From CBDCYS01 sp965226245 (lineage in GTDB: Bacteria > Acidobacteriota > Terriglobia > Bryobacterales > UBA6623): DNA of 64,000 nt. The stretch covers positions 52,952 to 116,951 of the forward strand of contig CBDDCL010000014.1 of the NCBI GenBank assembly GCA_965226245.1, read 5' to 3'. Numbering within the stretch: the stretch's first letter is position 1; every line of letters starts with the position of its first letter. The notes below the pieces were generated by a model. It was not told the origin of the DNA and made no database searches. It saw only the letters and a program-made list of their open reading frames with translations. The position numbers and the translations under genes were made by a program. Below are positions 18,381 to 27,236 of this stretch, one piece after another.

Positions 18381-18734
18381 AAAAAAGAGAAACCACCGGA
18401 AGAGTGGGGCTGACGCCCCCCGCAAAAGGCAAAACCAAAACCTTCCTTATAGGTAAACAACTCAAAACACAAGACTCACACCATACACCGGCGGAACGGG
18501 GGAAACGGGACGACAACAAAACCCAACCCAAAACCCCGGATAGCCTTCGCCCAGGGGCGAGTCAAGCCGCCAGCGCGGCTCCTACGCTGCGCTACGGCCC
18601 TGCGGGTGACAGCGCCCCTCGGCTGCGGCTCAAGGCGGCTGGGGAGAGACGGGCAGCGACGAGCGGCGCGATGCTTGACCGACTCATCCGCGCGTTCCTG
18701 GTCGTCGGCGGCGTCAGTGTCGCGTGCGCCTAGA
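18381..18734. other. intergenic between origin and trbB remnant
   Basis: Contains GC-rich hairpin sequence (GGGGCTGACGCCCC at 18407-18420) and a block shared, inverted, with 28600-28960. In the other copy a candidate oriT lies here (28671-28722); in this copy it is missing, with the junction at GAGAGACGGG (18643-18652). No gene supported. Confidence 0.45.
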
Positions 18735-18944
18735 CGTGGCCCAGCGCGTTTCCCGCGGCCGATCCTCGACGCCCGATTGGGCGACGGGTCGCGCGTGGCC
18801 ATCTGTGTGCCCCCCGCCAGCCCGCACGTGGCCATCACCGCGCGGCGCTTCGGCACACGATCCTTTTCAGCGGCCCAGCTGATCGCACAAGGCGCGCTGC
18901 CCGCGCACATCCGTGACGAAGCCGAGCGGGTGTTGCACACCCGC
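18735..18944 (+). pseudogene. TrbB/VirB11-type conjugation ATPase, N-terminal fragment (copy 1)
   Basis: The frame encodes RPILDARLGDGSRVAICVPP ASPHVAITARRFGTRSFSAA QLIAQGALPAHIRDEAERVL, matching the N-terminal domain of TrbB, the hexameric traffic ATPase of type IV secretion. It stops where an IS5 element begins at 18945. The Walker motifs, which come later in the protein, are absent, and no start codon with ribosome binding site is clear (an in-frame stop TAG occurs upstream at 18731). The same fragment broken at the same base is found inverted at 28352-28561. Confidence 0.75.
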
Positions 18945-20059
18945 GGCGCTGTTGCATGATTCAACTGCGGCGCGAGTGGGGGCGCTTTTCCAACTTCTCG
19001 TTCAGGACACCACAGCGCAGGATTTCGGCCTACCCAGCTCGGCCATCCGGTTGAGGATGTGACACCCGATCGCAACTTCTCTCCTTTGTGCCTTGCCGTG
19101 CCTCGCCTTCAATCCGCCTCCGAGCACGGACTTGTATCGGAAGAAGCTGTTTTCAACGCGCGCCTGCTGTCGGTAGCCCGACTCCTTCTGCCACTCTCGT
19201 CGCCCGACCTGGCGAATCCTCTCAAGAGCCGTGTCACGCTGCGCCCATGGGCCGTCCGTTGGCCCCGCCGACAGCGCAGAGCGACGAGGGGGAATCACAA
19301 TCACGACGTTCTCTGTACCGGCCGCGCTGAGTTGATCGTAGACTGACCTGTGGTCGTAGGCTCCGTCTGCGGTGAAACGCCGGATGGGAACCTCGATTGT
19401 GTCGAGAAGAGCAGGGAGTGTGGAGGCGTCGTCCCGGCTGCTCGCTGTGAGTTCGGCCGCCACAATGAACCCCTCGGCATCCACCCCGATGTGCAGCTTC
19501 CGCCAATCCCGGCGCTTCTTTGATGCCTTGTGCTTGTGCGCGTTCCATTCGCCGCAACCCAGAATCTTCAGCCCTGTGGAATCGACGATCAAGTCGATCG
19601 GGCCGTCGTAGGATCGGGTCAGGGGCGGCACCGCAACGATTTGGTTCCGGCGCGAGAGTGTGGTGTGGTCCGGGGCCTTGAGGTTGAGGCCCATCAAGCG
19701 GAGCAGCGAGTCCAGGAACCCCTCGGTCTGGCGGAGCGGCAGGCTGAAGACGACCCGCAGGGTCAACGCGGTCCGGACCGCGAGGTTCGAGTACCGCCGC
19801 TGGCCTCCGCGAAGACCGTTCTTCGTTGGTACCCACGCGGCAATCGCATCCTCGCTCAGCCAGATCGTGACGCCGCCGCGGCTCCTGAGGCCACGCTCGT
19901 ACTCCCTCCAGTTCCGGATTCTGTACTTCTTCTTGTACTGGCGGTTGACTCGGCTCGACTTCGCTGCGACCACGACGTTACCCCCCCGATCTCTATGATG
20001 GACTGGACCCCACCCCCGCCGCTAGCGTGCTCGCTTACACCGATTCATGCACCAACGCC
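18945..20059 (-). mobile_element. IS5-family (IS903 group) element, copy 1
   Basis: A 1115 bp element. Its ends are GGCGCTGTTGCATGATTCAA (transposase 3' side) and, inverted at the other side, GGCGTTGGTGCATGAATCGG. It is the first of five nearly identical copies (also 27237-28351, 30332-31445, 34380-35494, 52723-53837). No target duplication is seen: the left flank is trbB, the right flank unrelated sequence, so this copy marks a recombination junction. It is inverted relative to copy 2. Confidence 0.9.
19002..19973 (-). CDS. IS5-family transposase (copy 1)
   Basis: A 323-residue DDE transposase of the IS903-like group. It shows an N-terminal IS5 region (RIRNWREYERGLRSRGGVTI), a DUF4096-like helical part and the catalytic residues in LIVDSTGLKILGCGEW (Asp), FTADGAYDHRSVYDQ (Asp) and RVENSFFRYKSVLGG (Glu). 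GTG start at 19973; in copy 3 the same codon is ATG, which supports the choice. A few residue differences (for example GGVTI, GGLKA) separate it from copies 2-4. Frame intact, probably active. Confidence 0.93.
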   Translation of the reverse strand: MVAAKSSRVNRQYKKKYRIRNWREYERGLRSRGGVTIWLSEDAIAAWVPTKNGLRGGQRRYSNLAVRTALTLRVVFSLPLRQTEGFLDSLLRLMGLNLKAPDHTTLSRRNQIVAVPPLTRSYDGPIDLIVDSTGLKILGCGEWNAHKHKASKKRRDWRKLHIGVDAEGFIVAAELTASSRDDASTLPALLDTIEVPIRRFTADGAYDHRSVYDQLSAAGTENVVIVIPPRRSALSAGPTDGPWAQRDTALERIRQVGRREWQKESGYRQQARVENSFFRYKSVLGGGLKARHGKAQRREVAIGCHILNRMAELGRPKSCAVVS

Positions 20060-20339
20060 CCTTTTCCCCCATAAGCGGCAACGGGAACTCCGGGGATAGT
20101 GGGATAACCACAGAGGGGATGAAAGAGATAGGTGAAAATCGTTGTGCAACATCCGCCGACCGAAAATTGCAACACCCCCCCCCCCACCCAACCCTGTTGC
20201 AAATATAAGCGGGAGTTGTTGCAGACATATGCGAATCCAAAACCCTCTGTCTTTATCGACACCTGGCCATGACTATGGCGTCTTGACGGACCTGGTGGCG
20301 CGAGCTGATCGCACCACATATATAGAGGTCATTCAGGAA
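20060..20339. other. intergenic with GTTGCAA-type repeats and a C-tract
   Basis: No gene supported. The motif TTGCAAC or its inverse GTTGCAA occurs repeatedly (about 20143-20148 as GTGCAAC, 20164-20170, 20188-20194, 20207-20214 as GTTGTTGCA) around a run of 12 or so C residues at 20172-20184. The pattern could be leftover iterons or operator sites, but spacing is irregular. Confidence 0.35.
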
Positions 20340-20598
20340 CAGTGGAGCGCAGGGGCCAGTTCTACAGCTCGCTGGCCACCGGCCACACGACCGCATCCGG
20401 CGCGGGCTGCTGAAAGTCGAGCAGTTGCACGTCTTAGCGCGAGATGTCTACTATCGACGCGAGGCTGTTGCAGCACGTTAGCCCGATCGAATGGGACAAC
20501 GTCATTCTCTACGGCCAGTACGTCCTCGATCGCACCCTTGTCCGCTAGGAACGGGTTCTTATGTTGTATTTCAGCAGCAATTTGGGCGCTACCCTTCA
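20340..20598 (+). pseudogene. Tn3-family remnant (type B, copy 2): tnpA tail plus end
   Basis: The segment encodes RRGLLKVEQLHVLARDVYY and, after a deletion, LLQHVSPIEWDNVILYGQYV LDRTLVR with stop at 20546-20548, then a transposon end whose last bases TTATGTTGTATTTCAGCAGC... to GCGCTACCCT (20561-20598) match the ends of the unit at 7447-9610. It is thus a second, much shorter relic of the type B element. No left end is seen. Confidence 0.78.
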
Positions 20599-20676
20599 AG
20601 GGATCTTGCGTTGCGAAACGGCATTGCACTATTGATTCCGATTGGCGATACCGTTGTGCAATGGAGACCAACCTAT

Positions 20677-20811
20677 GGAAAACACAACCGAAACAAAACC
20701 GACAGCAGGGGAGAGTGGCTACCGCCCCTCTGAGAGGGTCAAGCCCCCCAACCCCAAAGAAGGGTCTTTCCTAAAGAAGAAGAACCTCCTTTGGTGTCAT
20801 CATGTTTGAGA
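20677..20811 (+). CDS. possible 44-residue hydrophilic protein
   Basis: From ATG at 20677 an open frame encodes MENTTETKPTAGESGYRPSE followed by RVKPPNPKEGSFLKKKN and stops at 20809-20811. Composition (Lys, Pro, Thr, Glu) is that of a soluble, perhaps disordered peptide. GGAGA lies 13 bp upstream, rather far. I recognise no family. It ends 16 bp before the AddB-like start, so it could be a leader or the N-terminal stub of a lost mobilization gene. Could also be chance. Confidence 0.3.
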
Positions 20812-20827
20812 CTTGAACTTCTCCTAT

Positions 20828-23479
20828 ATGACCCTCATCACAGCAACCACGCGCCTGGCCCGTGAGCTCCAGGGCGAATACGACCGGGAGCGGGTGGCGG
20901 CCGGTCTTTCGACGTGGCCGACAGGGCACATCCTTCCGTTTCAGGCGTGGCTTGCCGAACTCTGGGATACGTCGGTGTATTCCGGGGAAGTTGGCGGGAC
21001 CCTACGGTTGCTTCGACCGTCCGAAGAGCGGGCGATCTGGGAGGACATCATCCGTGCCGATGGGGAGAACCTCCTGCTGGAAGTTCCGGCAACGGCCGTA
21101 GCCGCGCTGAAAGCGTGGGAGATGCTCTGTGAATGGGGCCTTCCATTGGATGCGCCGGAATGGAACGACTCCACCGACTCGAAGGTGTTTTACCGGTGGG
21201 CGCGGGAGTTCCGGCGGCGGTCGAGGAAGAACGGGTGGTTGTCGAACGCGGAGTTGCCGGTCTTTATCACAGACCGTATCGGAGAGGGGGCGATTCCGGT
21301 TCCCGAGCAGGTTGAGATCGTCGGGTTCCTGGAACTGACGCCGGTCCAGAAGCGACTGTTCGATACGCTGACCTCTCGGGGAACAGAAATCAAACAACGG
21401 GTGGTCTCGCAGGCTCCGGGTAATGCTGTCCGCATCGGTCTGGTCGACACTGACCGGGAAATCCGTGCCGCGGCCGAATGGGCGTGGCGGATTCTGGAGA
21501 CCGACACGGAGGCAAGCTCGCCGGAGTTTCGAATAGGGATTGCGGTAGCCAATCTCGACCAGTGCCGAGGCCGCGTGGAGCGCATCTTTTCTGAAGCATT
21601 TCATCCCACAAGCCATCTTCGGCCGGATCGGGATACTCACCGCCTGTTCAATATCTCCCTGGGGCTGCCGCTCGGTGAGTACCCGATCATCGCCGCGGCA
21701 TTTTTGGTCCTCGAAAGCCGGCCTCATGGCATTCCGGTGGAAACGCTGGGCCGGCTTCTCCGATCTCCGTTCCTTCGAGGTGCGGCGTCTGAGTGGACGA
21801 GTCGTGCCCTCCTGGACGCCGCGCTGCGTTCGTTGAGAGAGCCGGAAGTTTCACTGCAGGACGTACTTGCTTTGGCCGGGCGAGCCGACGTCCCGTACCA
21901 CTGTCCGGAGCTTCAGTCGCAACTGATTGCCTGGCGCAAATTCCGGCAGGAGTTAACGCCTCACCAGATGCCCAGCGACTGGGCGGCATTGTTCTCAGGT
22001 CTTCTCGAAGCCATGGGATGGCCGGGTGCCGGGCCCCTCGACAGTGTTCAGTTCCAGACGATCAAAAAGTGGCATGAACTCCTTTCGGACTTTGCCGGAC
22101 TGGACAGTGTCCTCGGCAGCATAGGGCTGGAGGCGGCCGTCGGGAGGTTGTATCGCCTGGCCTCAACCGGGCAGTTTCAGCCCGAGTCCGACCCGGCACC
22201 GGTTCAAATCCTCGGCCTGTTCGAGACTTCCGGCCTGGTTTTTGACCGCCTCTGGATCATGGGGATGCACGATGCGGCATGGCCGCCGCCGCCCAGCCCC
22301 GACGCGTTCCTGCCGTTTCGGCTGCAGCGCGAGTTCGATCTGCCGCGGTCTTCGCCGGAGAGGGAACTGGAATTTGCACACACGCTGACCGCGCGGCTCG
22401 TGGCCAGCGCAGCTAGCGTCGTTGTCAGCTATCCCCAACGTGAAGACGATTCCGATCTGAGAGTCAGTCCGCTCTTCCAGACGCTGCCGGAGGTGGAGGC
22501 GGAAGAGCTGGGGCTCCTGGGTTCCGATCGTTACGTTCATGCTCTCCGGGAGTCTCGCCGGTGCGAGGTTGTGGAGGATCACAACGGGCCCGGGTTGCCG
22601 GAGGCGTCTGCCAGCGGCGGGACGTCGCTGTTCAAGCTTCAGGCGATGTGCCCGTTCAAAGCGTTTGCCGAACTGCGCCTGGGGGCGACGGAGTTGGATG
22701 AAGCCGAAACCGGGCTGAGCGCGCTGGACCGCGGGCTTCTGATTCACCGGGTGCTTCAGAGGATCTGGGATATGCTGGGTTCGCATGCCGGCTTGCTTTC
22801 AACGGGCGACGAGCAACTGGCCGATATCGTGCGGAGGACGGTGGGTGCCGAGCTGTATGCTTTTGGGCGGCGGCGGCGGGCTCTGCGGCGGGAGCGATTC
22901 AGGGAAATCGAACAGGAGCGGCTCGAGCGCGTAATTGCGGAGTGGTTACAGCTCGAGCGGGAGCGTCAGCCGTTTACCGTGATCCAGCAGGAAGCCCGCC
23001 GGCGGGTAACGGTGGGCGGGATTGATCTCAGCATCCGGGCCGATCGTATGGACCGTCTCGAAAACGGGGACTTTGTCGTTCTTGACTACAAGACCGGCGA
23101 ATGCAGTGCTTCGGACTGGTTCGGATCCCGGCCCAATGATCCTCAGCTTCCCATCTATGCCGTCACGGCCGAAGCTCCCGTCGCCGGCGTGTTCTACGGA
23201 CAGCTCAAGACCGGGAAGGTGGCATTCCGCGGGATGATGGATTCTGAAGGCTTGGTTCCGGGCGTCAAACCTTCCCGGGACGCGGTTTCTATCGACCAGA
23301 AGATTGACGGCTGGCAGGACGTGCTCGATCAGTTGGGGGAGGATTTCCGGGAAGGTCGGGCCGCAGTGGACCCGAAGGACCGTCGCAAGAGCTGCCAGTA
23401 CTGCGCGCTGCCGACGCTTTGTCGGATCAACGAGGCTCAGCGTGCCTGGGATGCTGGCGGGGAGTACACGGATGCCTGA
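20828..23479 (+). CDS. AddB-like inactivated helicase with Fe-S nuclease domain
   Basis: An 883-residue protein of the probable DNA-repair family that partners with a UvrD/RecB helicase, related to AddB. The N-terminal region (TLITATTRLARELQGEYDRE) resembles a degenerate helicase without Walker A. The C-terminal nuclease has ADRMDRLENGDFVVLDYKTG with Asp753 and Lys755. Four cysteines, Cys608 (AMCPFKAF), Cys856, Cys859 and Cys865 (SCQYCALPTLC), fit the AddB-type iron-sulfur clasp. ATG at 20828 matches the conserved N-terminus better than the upstream TTG at 20813. The next gene overlaps it by 8 bp, so the two are made together and should form a double-strand-break resection complex. Confidence 0.88.
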   Translation: MTLITATTRLARELQGEYDRERVAAGLSTWPTGHILPFQAWLAELWDTSVYSGEVGGTLRLLRPSEERAIWEDIIRADGENLLLEVPATAVAALKAWEMLCEWGLPLDAPEWNDSTDSKVFYRWAREFRRRSRKNGWLSNAELPVFITDRIGEGAIPVPEQVEIVGFLELTPVQKRLFDTLTSRGTEIKQRVVSQAPGNAVRIGLVDTDREIRAAAEWAWRILETDTEASSPEFRIGIAVANLDQCRGRVERIFSEAFHPTSHLRPDRDTHRLFNISLGLPLGEYPIIAAAFLVLESRPHGIPVETLGRLLRSPFLRGAASEWTSRALLDAALRSLREPEVSLQDVLALAGRADVPYHCPELQSQLIAWRKFRQELTPHQMPSDWAALFSGLLEAMGWPGAGPLDSVQFQTIKKWHELLSDFAGLDSVLGSIGLEAAVGRLYRLASTGQFQPESDPAPVQILGLFETSGLVFDRLWIMGMHDAAWPPPPSPDAFLPFRLQREFDLPRSSPERELEFAHTLTARLVASAASVVVSYPQREDDSDLRVSPLFQTLPEVEAEELGLLGSDRYVHALRESRRCEVVEDHNGPGLPEASASGGTSLFKLQAMCPFKAFAELRLGATELDEAETGLSALDRGLLIHRVLQRIWDMLGSHAGLLSTGDEQLADIVRRTVGAELYAFGRRRRALRRERFREIEQERLERVIAEWLQLERERQPFTVIQQEARRRVTVGGIDLSIRADRMDRLENGDFVVLDYKTGECSASDWFGSRPNDPQLPIYAVTAEAPVAGVFYGQLKTGKVAFRGMMDSEGLVPGVKPSRDAVSIDQKIDGWQDVLDQLGEDFREGRAAVDPKDRRKSCQYCALPTLCRINEAQRAWDAGGEYTDA

Positions 23480-26400
23480 CCGCATTCAGGATCAGGAGCA
23501 ACGGAGGCGGGCGCTCGATCATTCACAGTCGTTTATCGTGCAGGCGCCGGCGGGTTCGGGAAAGACCGAGCTCCTGATCCAGCGTTTCCTCACGTTGCTG
23601 AGTCTATCTGATCAACCCGAGTCGATTGTGGCGATCACGTTCACGCGGAAGGCGGCGGCCCAGATGCGCCACCGGGTGATTGGCGCCCTTCAGAACGCTT
23701 CCGAGCCTATGCCCGAAACCGCGCACGAGCATTTCACCTGGAAGCTGGCGCGGGCCGCGCTGGCGCGGAACGACACGTTCAATTGGCGCCTGATCGAGAA
23801 CCCGGGTCGCCTTCGCATCCAGACGATCGATTCATTGTGCGCCACCTTCGTCCGGCAGATGCCCTGGGTCTCGCGCCTGGGTACGCCCCCGCATCCCGAA
23901 GACGATGCCGCCCACCTGTACCGTCAGGCAGCGACCGGAACGCTCCAGATGCTGGACTCTCCCCGGACGCCGGATGTGGTTGCCGAGGCGCTCTCAAAAC
24001 TCCTGTCGCATCTGGACAACAACTTCGGGGCCGGCGAAAAGCTCCTCGCGACGATGCTGGCCAGCCGCGACCAGTGGTTGCGCCACGTCGTGGGGAACAC
24101 CGAGGTTGAACGTCTGCGCGACGAGATCGAGGATTCGCTTCGGGAAGTCGTCGAAGCCGCGCTCGGAGAGCTGGCAGCCATCTTCCCCGCACGCTTCAAG
24201 ACTGAAACGGTCGAACTGGCGCAGTTTGCCGCCGGGAACCTCTCCCGCGATGGCAAGTCCGGCGACGTTCTGGCATGCGTGGGCCTGCAGGGGTTTCCCG
24301 CGGCGTCGGTGGATTCGCTCGAGCAATGGCGGGGATTGGCCGGACTGTTTCTGACGGGGAAGGGCACGCGGCGACAGCGTCTGACCAAGAACGAAGGGTT
24401 TCCGGCCGGCGACAGAGGCCGGACCGCTAAAGAGCGTCTCAATGCCATTGATCTCGACGACACGGTCGTAGAGCGGTTGCACGCGGTGCGCTCGCTCCCG
24501 CTCCCCCGGTTCGAAGCCGCGCAGTGGGACATGCTGGGCGCACTGCTGGTGCTTCTTCCCGTCGCGGTCGATCAGCTCCGGGCGGTCTTTCAGCAGGAGG
24601 GCCGTGTGGACTTCACCGAGATCGCGATCGGCGCACGGACCTCGCTGGGCACAGATGCGGAGCCCACGGACTTGGCGTTTGCCATCGACTGCCGGATTCA
24701 GCACTTGCTCGTCGATGAGTTTCAGGACACGTCCCAGAGCCAGTACGAGCTTTTGACCCGGCTCGTAGGGGAGTGGCAGCTCGGTGATGGGCGGACGCTG
24801 TTTCTCGTCGGCGACCCGATGCAGTCGATTTACGGTTTTCGTGAGGCAGACGTGGGTCTCTTTCTGCGGGCCCGGACCGAAGGCGTCGGGCCAGTTGCGC
24901 TGACCCCGCTCACGCTTTCGGTGAACTTCCGTTCCACTGCGGGGGTCGTGGACTGGGTCAACCGCGCGCTCGGCACAGCGTTTCCATCGATCGAGAACCG
25001 GTTCATCGGCGCGGTGACCTACGAGCCGTCCGTTCCGTTCAGGACGGAGTCCGATGAGGACGCCGTGCGTGTGCATGCGTTCCTCGCGAGCGATCTGGAT
25101 CTAGAAGCGGAGCGGGTTCTGAAGATCATCGGGGAGACCCGGACCCAGCATCCGGACGGCACGATTGCCGTGCTGGTCCGATCCCGTTCCCACCTCTTTG
25201 GAATTGTTTCGGCCCTGCGGAGAGCCGGGGAGCGGTTTAGCGCCGTCGAGATCGACGCGCTCGTCGAGCGCCCCGTCGTCGGAGATCTTGTCGCGCTCAC
25301 CCGAGCGCTGTTACATCCGGCGGACCGGATCGCCTGGCTCTCCCTCCTGAGAGCACCGTGGTGCGGCCTGACACTGGCAGATCTCCACGCGCTCGTCGAC
25401 GGCGATTTCAACCGGGCGGTCTGGGATATTTTGAAGTCCGGGGAGTGGCGGACCAGTTTGTCGCCCGATGGCATCGGACGGCTCGAACGTTTGATTCCCG
25501 TTCTCTCTGACGCGATTGACCGGCGGGGCACACTCGCAGTGCGGCGGTGGGTGGAAGGCGTGTGGATCGCGATGGCGGGACCGGCGTGCCTGGAAACCCG
25601 GACCGACCTGGAAGCCGCCGCTGCTTATCTCGATCTGCTCGAACAATCCATGGTCGGTCTCGACATCCGCGATGAACGGAAGTTTGCCGACGACATCGCG
25701 CGTCTGTTCGCTCCGTCCGATGTGGAAGCCGGGGACGGGTTGCAGTTGCTGACGGTTCACAAGGCCAAGGGCCTGGAGTTCGACACGGTGATCCTCCCCG
25801 GACTCGGTCGCCGGACCCGAACGGACGACCAGCGCCTGCTGATGTGGCTGGAGTACATGAGTAGTGGGGAGCCGCGGCTTCTACTTGCGCCGATCCATAA
25901 GGTGGGGGGCGACAAGGATCCCGTCTACGACTACCTGCGCAAGGTCCATGCCACCAAGAGCGACCAGGAGAGCACGCGCCTCCTGTATGTGGCCGCGACG
26001 CGGGCCCGGCGGCGGCTGCATCTTCTGGGGCAAACCCGGCTCGATCAAGACGGGAGGGCGTTCAAGGCACCGGATCCACGGGTGCTGTTGAGTAAAATTT
26101 GGGACGTGGTGAAGGTGGATTTTGTCGAGACGCTCCGGGGGTCAGGCGGGCAAGACACGCAGCTTCAAAAGGATGCGGAGCTTGCGGGCATTCCCTTGAG
26201 GCGGCTGAGCCTCGACTGGACGGCGCCCGCCCCACCCGAAGATATCGCCTGGAACGCCGCTAGCCGCGCGGATTCCGAGGAGGTTGGAGTCCACCGGCCC
26301 GTCTTCGAATGGGCCGGCGAACTCCAGCGGCGGGTCGGCATTGTGGTGCATCGCATGTTGCAGCAGATGCACGCGCGGGAGGGGTTGGCCGTGCGCGAAG

Positions 26401-26819
26401 ACACTCTCCGTGCCGCCCTCCAGTCGGAAGGCCTGGACGGCGAGAAGCTGGACGAAGCTCTCTCCCGCGCCATCGTTGCGCTTGGAAACGCTACGGCCGA
26501 CGAGCAGGCACGCTGGATTCTTTCCGGGCATGAAGACGACCAGCGCGAATATGCCTTGTCGACCGTCGTTGAACAGAAGGTCCGGCGTTTCGTCCTGGAC
26601 CGAACCTTCGTGGATGACGGCGTGCGCTGGATCATCGACTACAAGACCAGCACGCATGAGGGCAGCGAGCGCGATGCGTTTCTCGACAACGAGCAGACAC
26701 GGTACCGCGAGCAGATGGAGGGCTACGCGCGCGCCATGCGGTCTCTCGACCCGCGGCCGATCCGTCTAGGTTTGTATTTTCCTCTGATCCAGGGATGGAG
26801 AGAATGGGCGTTCGAGTAA
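23472..26819 (+). CDS. AddA/RecB-like UvrD-family helicase-nuclease
   Basis: A 1115-residue superfamily 1A helicase with C-terminal nuclease. Visible motifs: QAPAGSGKTELLIQRF (Walker A, 25-32), VDEFQDTSQSQYELL (motif II, Asp415/Glu416), GDPMQSIYGFR (III), LSVNFRST (IV), LQLLTVHKAKGLEFDTVILP (V), RLLYVAATRARRRL (VI), and at the end WIIDYKTSTHEG with Asp1056 and Lys1058 of the RecB-like nuclease. ATG at 23472 overlaps the AddB-like stop (ATGCCTGA), giving coupled translation; the longer open frame from 23304 is not needed. With its partner it would unwind and trim DNA ends for recombination or degrade foreign linear DNA. It is unusual cargo between inverted IS5 copies. Confidence 0.9.
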   Translation: MPDRIQDQEQRRRALDHSQSFIVQAPAGSGKTELLIQRFLTLLSLSDQPESIVAITFTRKAAAQMRHRVIGALQNASEPMPETAHEHFTWKLARAALARNDTFNWRLIENPGRLRIQTIDSLCATFVRQMPWVSRLGTPPHPEDDAAHLYRQAATGTLQMLDSPRTPDVVAEALSKLLSHLDNNFGAGEKLLATMLASRDQWLRHVVGNTEVERLRDEIEDSLREVVEAALGELAAIFPARFKTETVELAQFAAGNLSRDGKSGDVLACVGLQGFPAASVDSLEQWRGLAGLFLTGKGTRRQRLTKNEGFPAGDRGRTAKERLNAIDLDDTVVERLHAVRSLPLPRFEAAQWDMLGALLVLLPVAVDQLRAVFQQEGRVDFTEIAIGARTSLGTDAEPTDLAFAIDCRIQHLLVDEFQDTSQSQYELLTRLVGEWQLGDGRTLFLVGDPMQSIYGFREADVGLFLRARTEGVGPVALTPLTLSVNFRSTAGVVDWVNRALGTAFPSIENRFIGAVTYEPSVPFRTESDEDAVRVHAFLASDLDLEAERVLKIIGETRTQHPDGTIAVLVRSRSHLFGIVSALRRAGERFSAVEIDALVERPVVGDLVALTRALLHPADRIAWLSLLRAPWCGLTLADLHALVDGDFNRAVWDILKSGEWRTSLSPDGIGRLERLIPVLSDAIDRRGTLAVRRWVEGVWIAMAGPACLETRTDLEAAAAYLDLLEQSMVGLDIRDERKFADDIARLFAPSDVEAGDGLQLLTVHKAKGLEFDTVILPGLGRRTRTDDQRLLMWLEYMSSGEPRLLLAPIHKVGGDKDPVYDYLRKVHATKSDQESTRLLYVAATRARRRLHLLGQTRLDQDGRAFKAPDPRVLLSKIWDVVKVDFVETLRGSGGQDTQLQKDAELAGIPLRRLSLDWTAPAPPEDIAWNAASRADSEEVGVHRPVFEWAGELQRRVGIVVHRMLQQMHAREGLAVREDTLRAALQSEGLDGEKLDEALSRAIVALGNATADEQARWILSGHEDDQREYALSTVVEQKVRRFVLDRTFVDDGVRWIIDYKTSTHEGSERDAFLDNEQTRYREQMEGYARAMRSLDPRPIRLGLYFPLIQGWREWAFE

Positions 26820-27004
26820 GACGATGACCCCTGTGACGCGGCAAGGGAGGCAGCGTCTAAGCGGACTGTTGGAGCGTAGAGTGCCTCGACGGTTACGGTT
26901 GGGACTACCTCCTGCCTGATGTGTTGAGGTATTAGCGTCAAGCCGGCGGCCAGATCCTCGTCAGTCGGCGCGCCCAGGATCCTCTTGAATTCGTCCTCAT
27001 CCAT
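26723..27004 (-). CDS. small hypothetical protein, antisense overlap with helicase end
   Basis: The first 60 residues (MDEDEFKRILGAPTDEDLAA GLTLIPQHIRQEVVPTVTVE) look like a genuine acidic protein start, with a perfect GGAGG ribosome binding site 7 bp before the ATG at 27004. The frame then runs 97 bp antisense into the 3' end of the helicase gene, where the residues look random. The natural 3' end was therefore probably lost by the rearrangement that placed the helicase here. No family recognised. Confidence 0.4.
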   Translation of the reverse strand: MDEDEFKRILGAPTDEDLAAGLTLIPQHIRQEVVPTVTVEALYAPTVRLDAASLAASQGSSSYSNAHSLHPWIRGKYKPRRIGRGSRDRMARA

Positions 27005-27016
27005 GGCAACCTCCAA

Positions 27017-27236
27017 GTCGTTTAGCCACCTTCGACCGCTTCAGGTGGACGAATGTTTGCGCGTGGTCCATCATGGTTGCGCCTGCCAACACGCTGTAGG
27101 AGGCATCGAGAGCCTAGCCGACGATTGGCGGCGCCCGGGACTCTACCTTCTCGTTCGCTGCCCGAAATCGGCCACCTGAGCCGACGTCCTGCCGTGTGGC
27201 TGTTCTTGCGTATTGTTGCGGATGTACTTACATGCG
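27017..27236. other. intergenic, no feature recognised
   Basis: Between the small hypothetical gene and IS5 copy 2 there is no supported gene, repeat or terminator. Confidence 0.4.
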
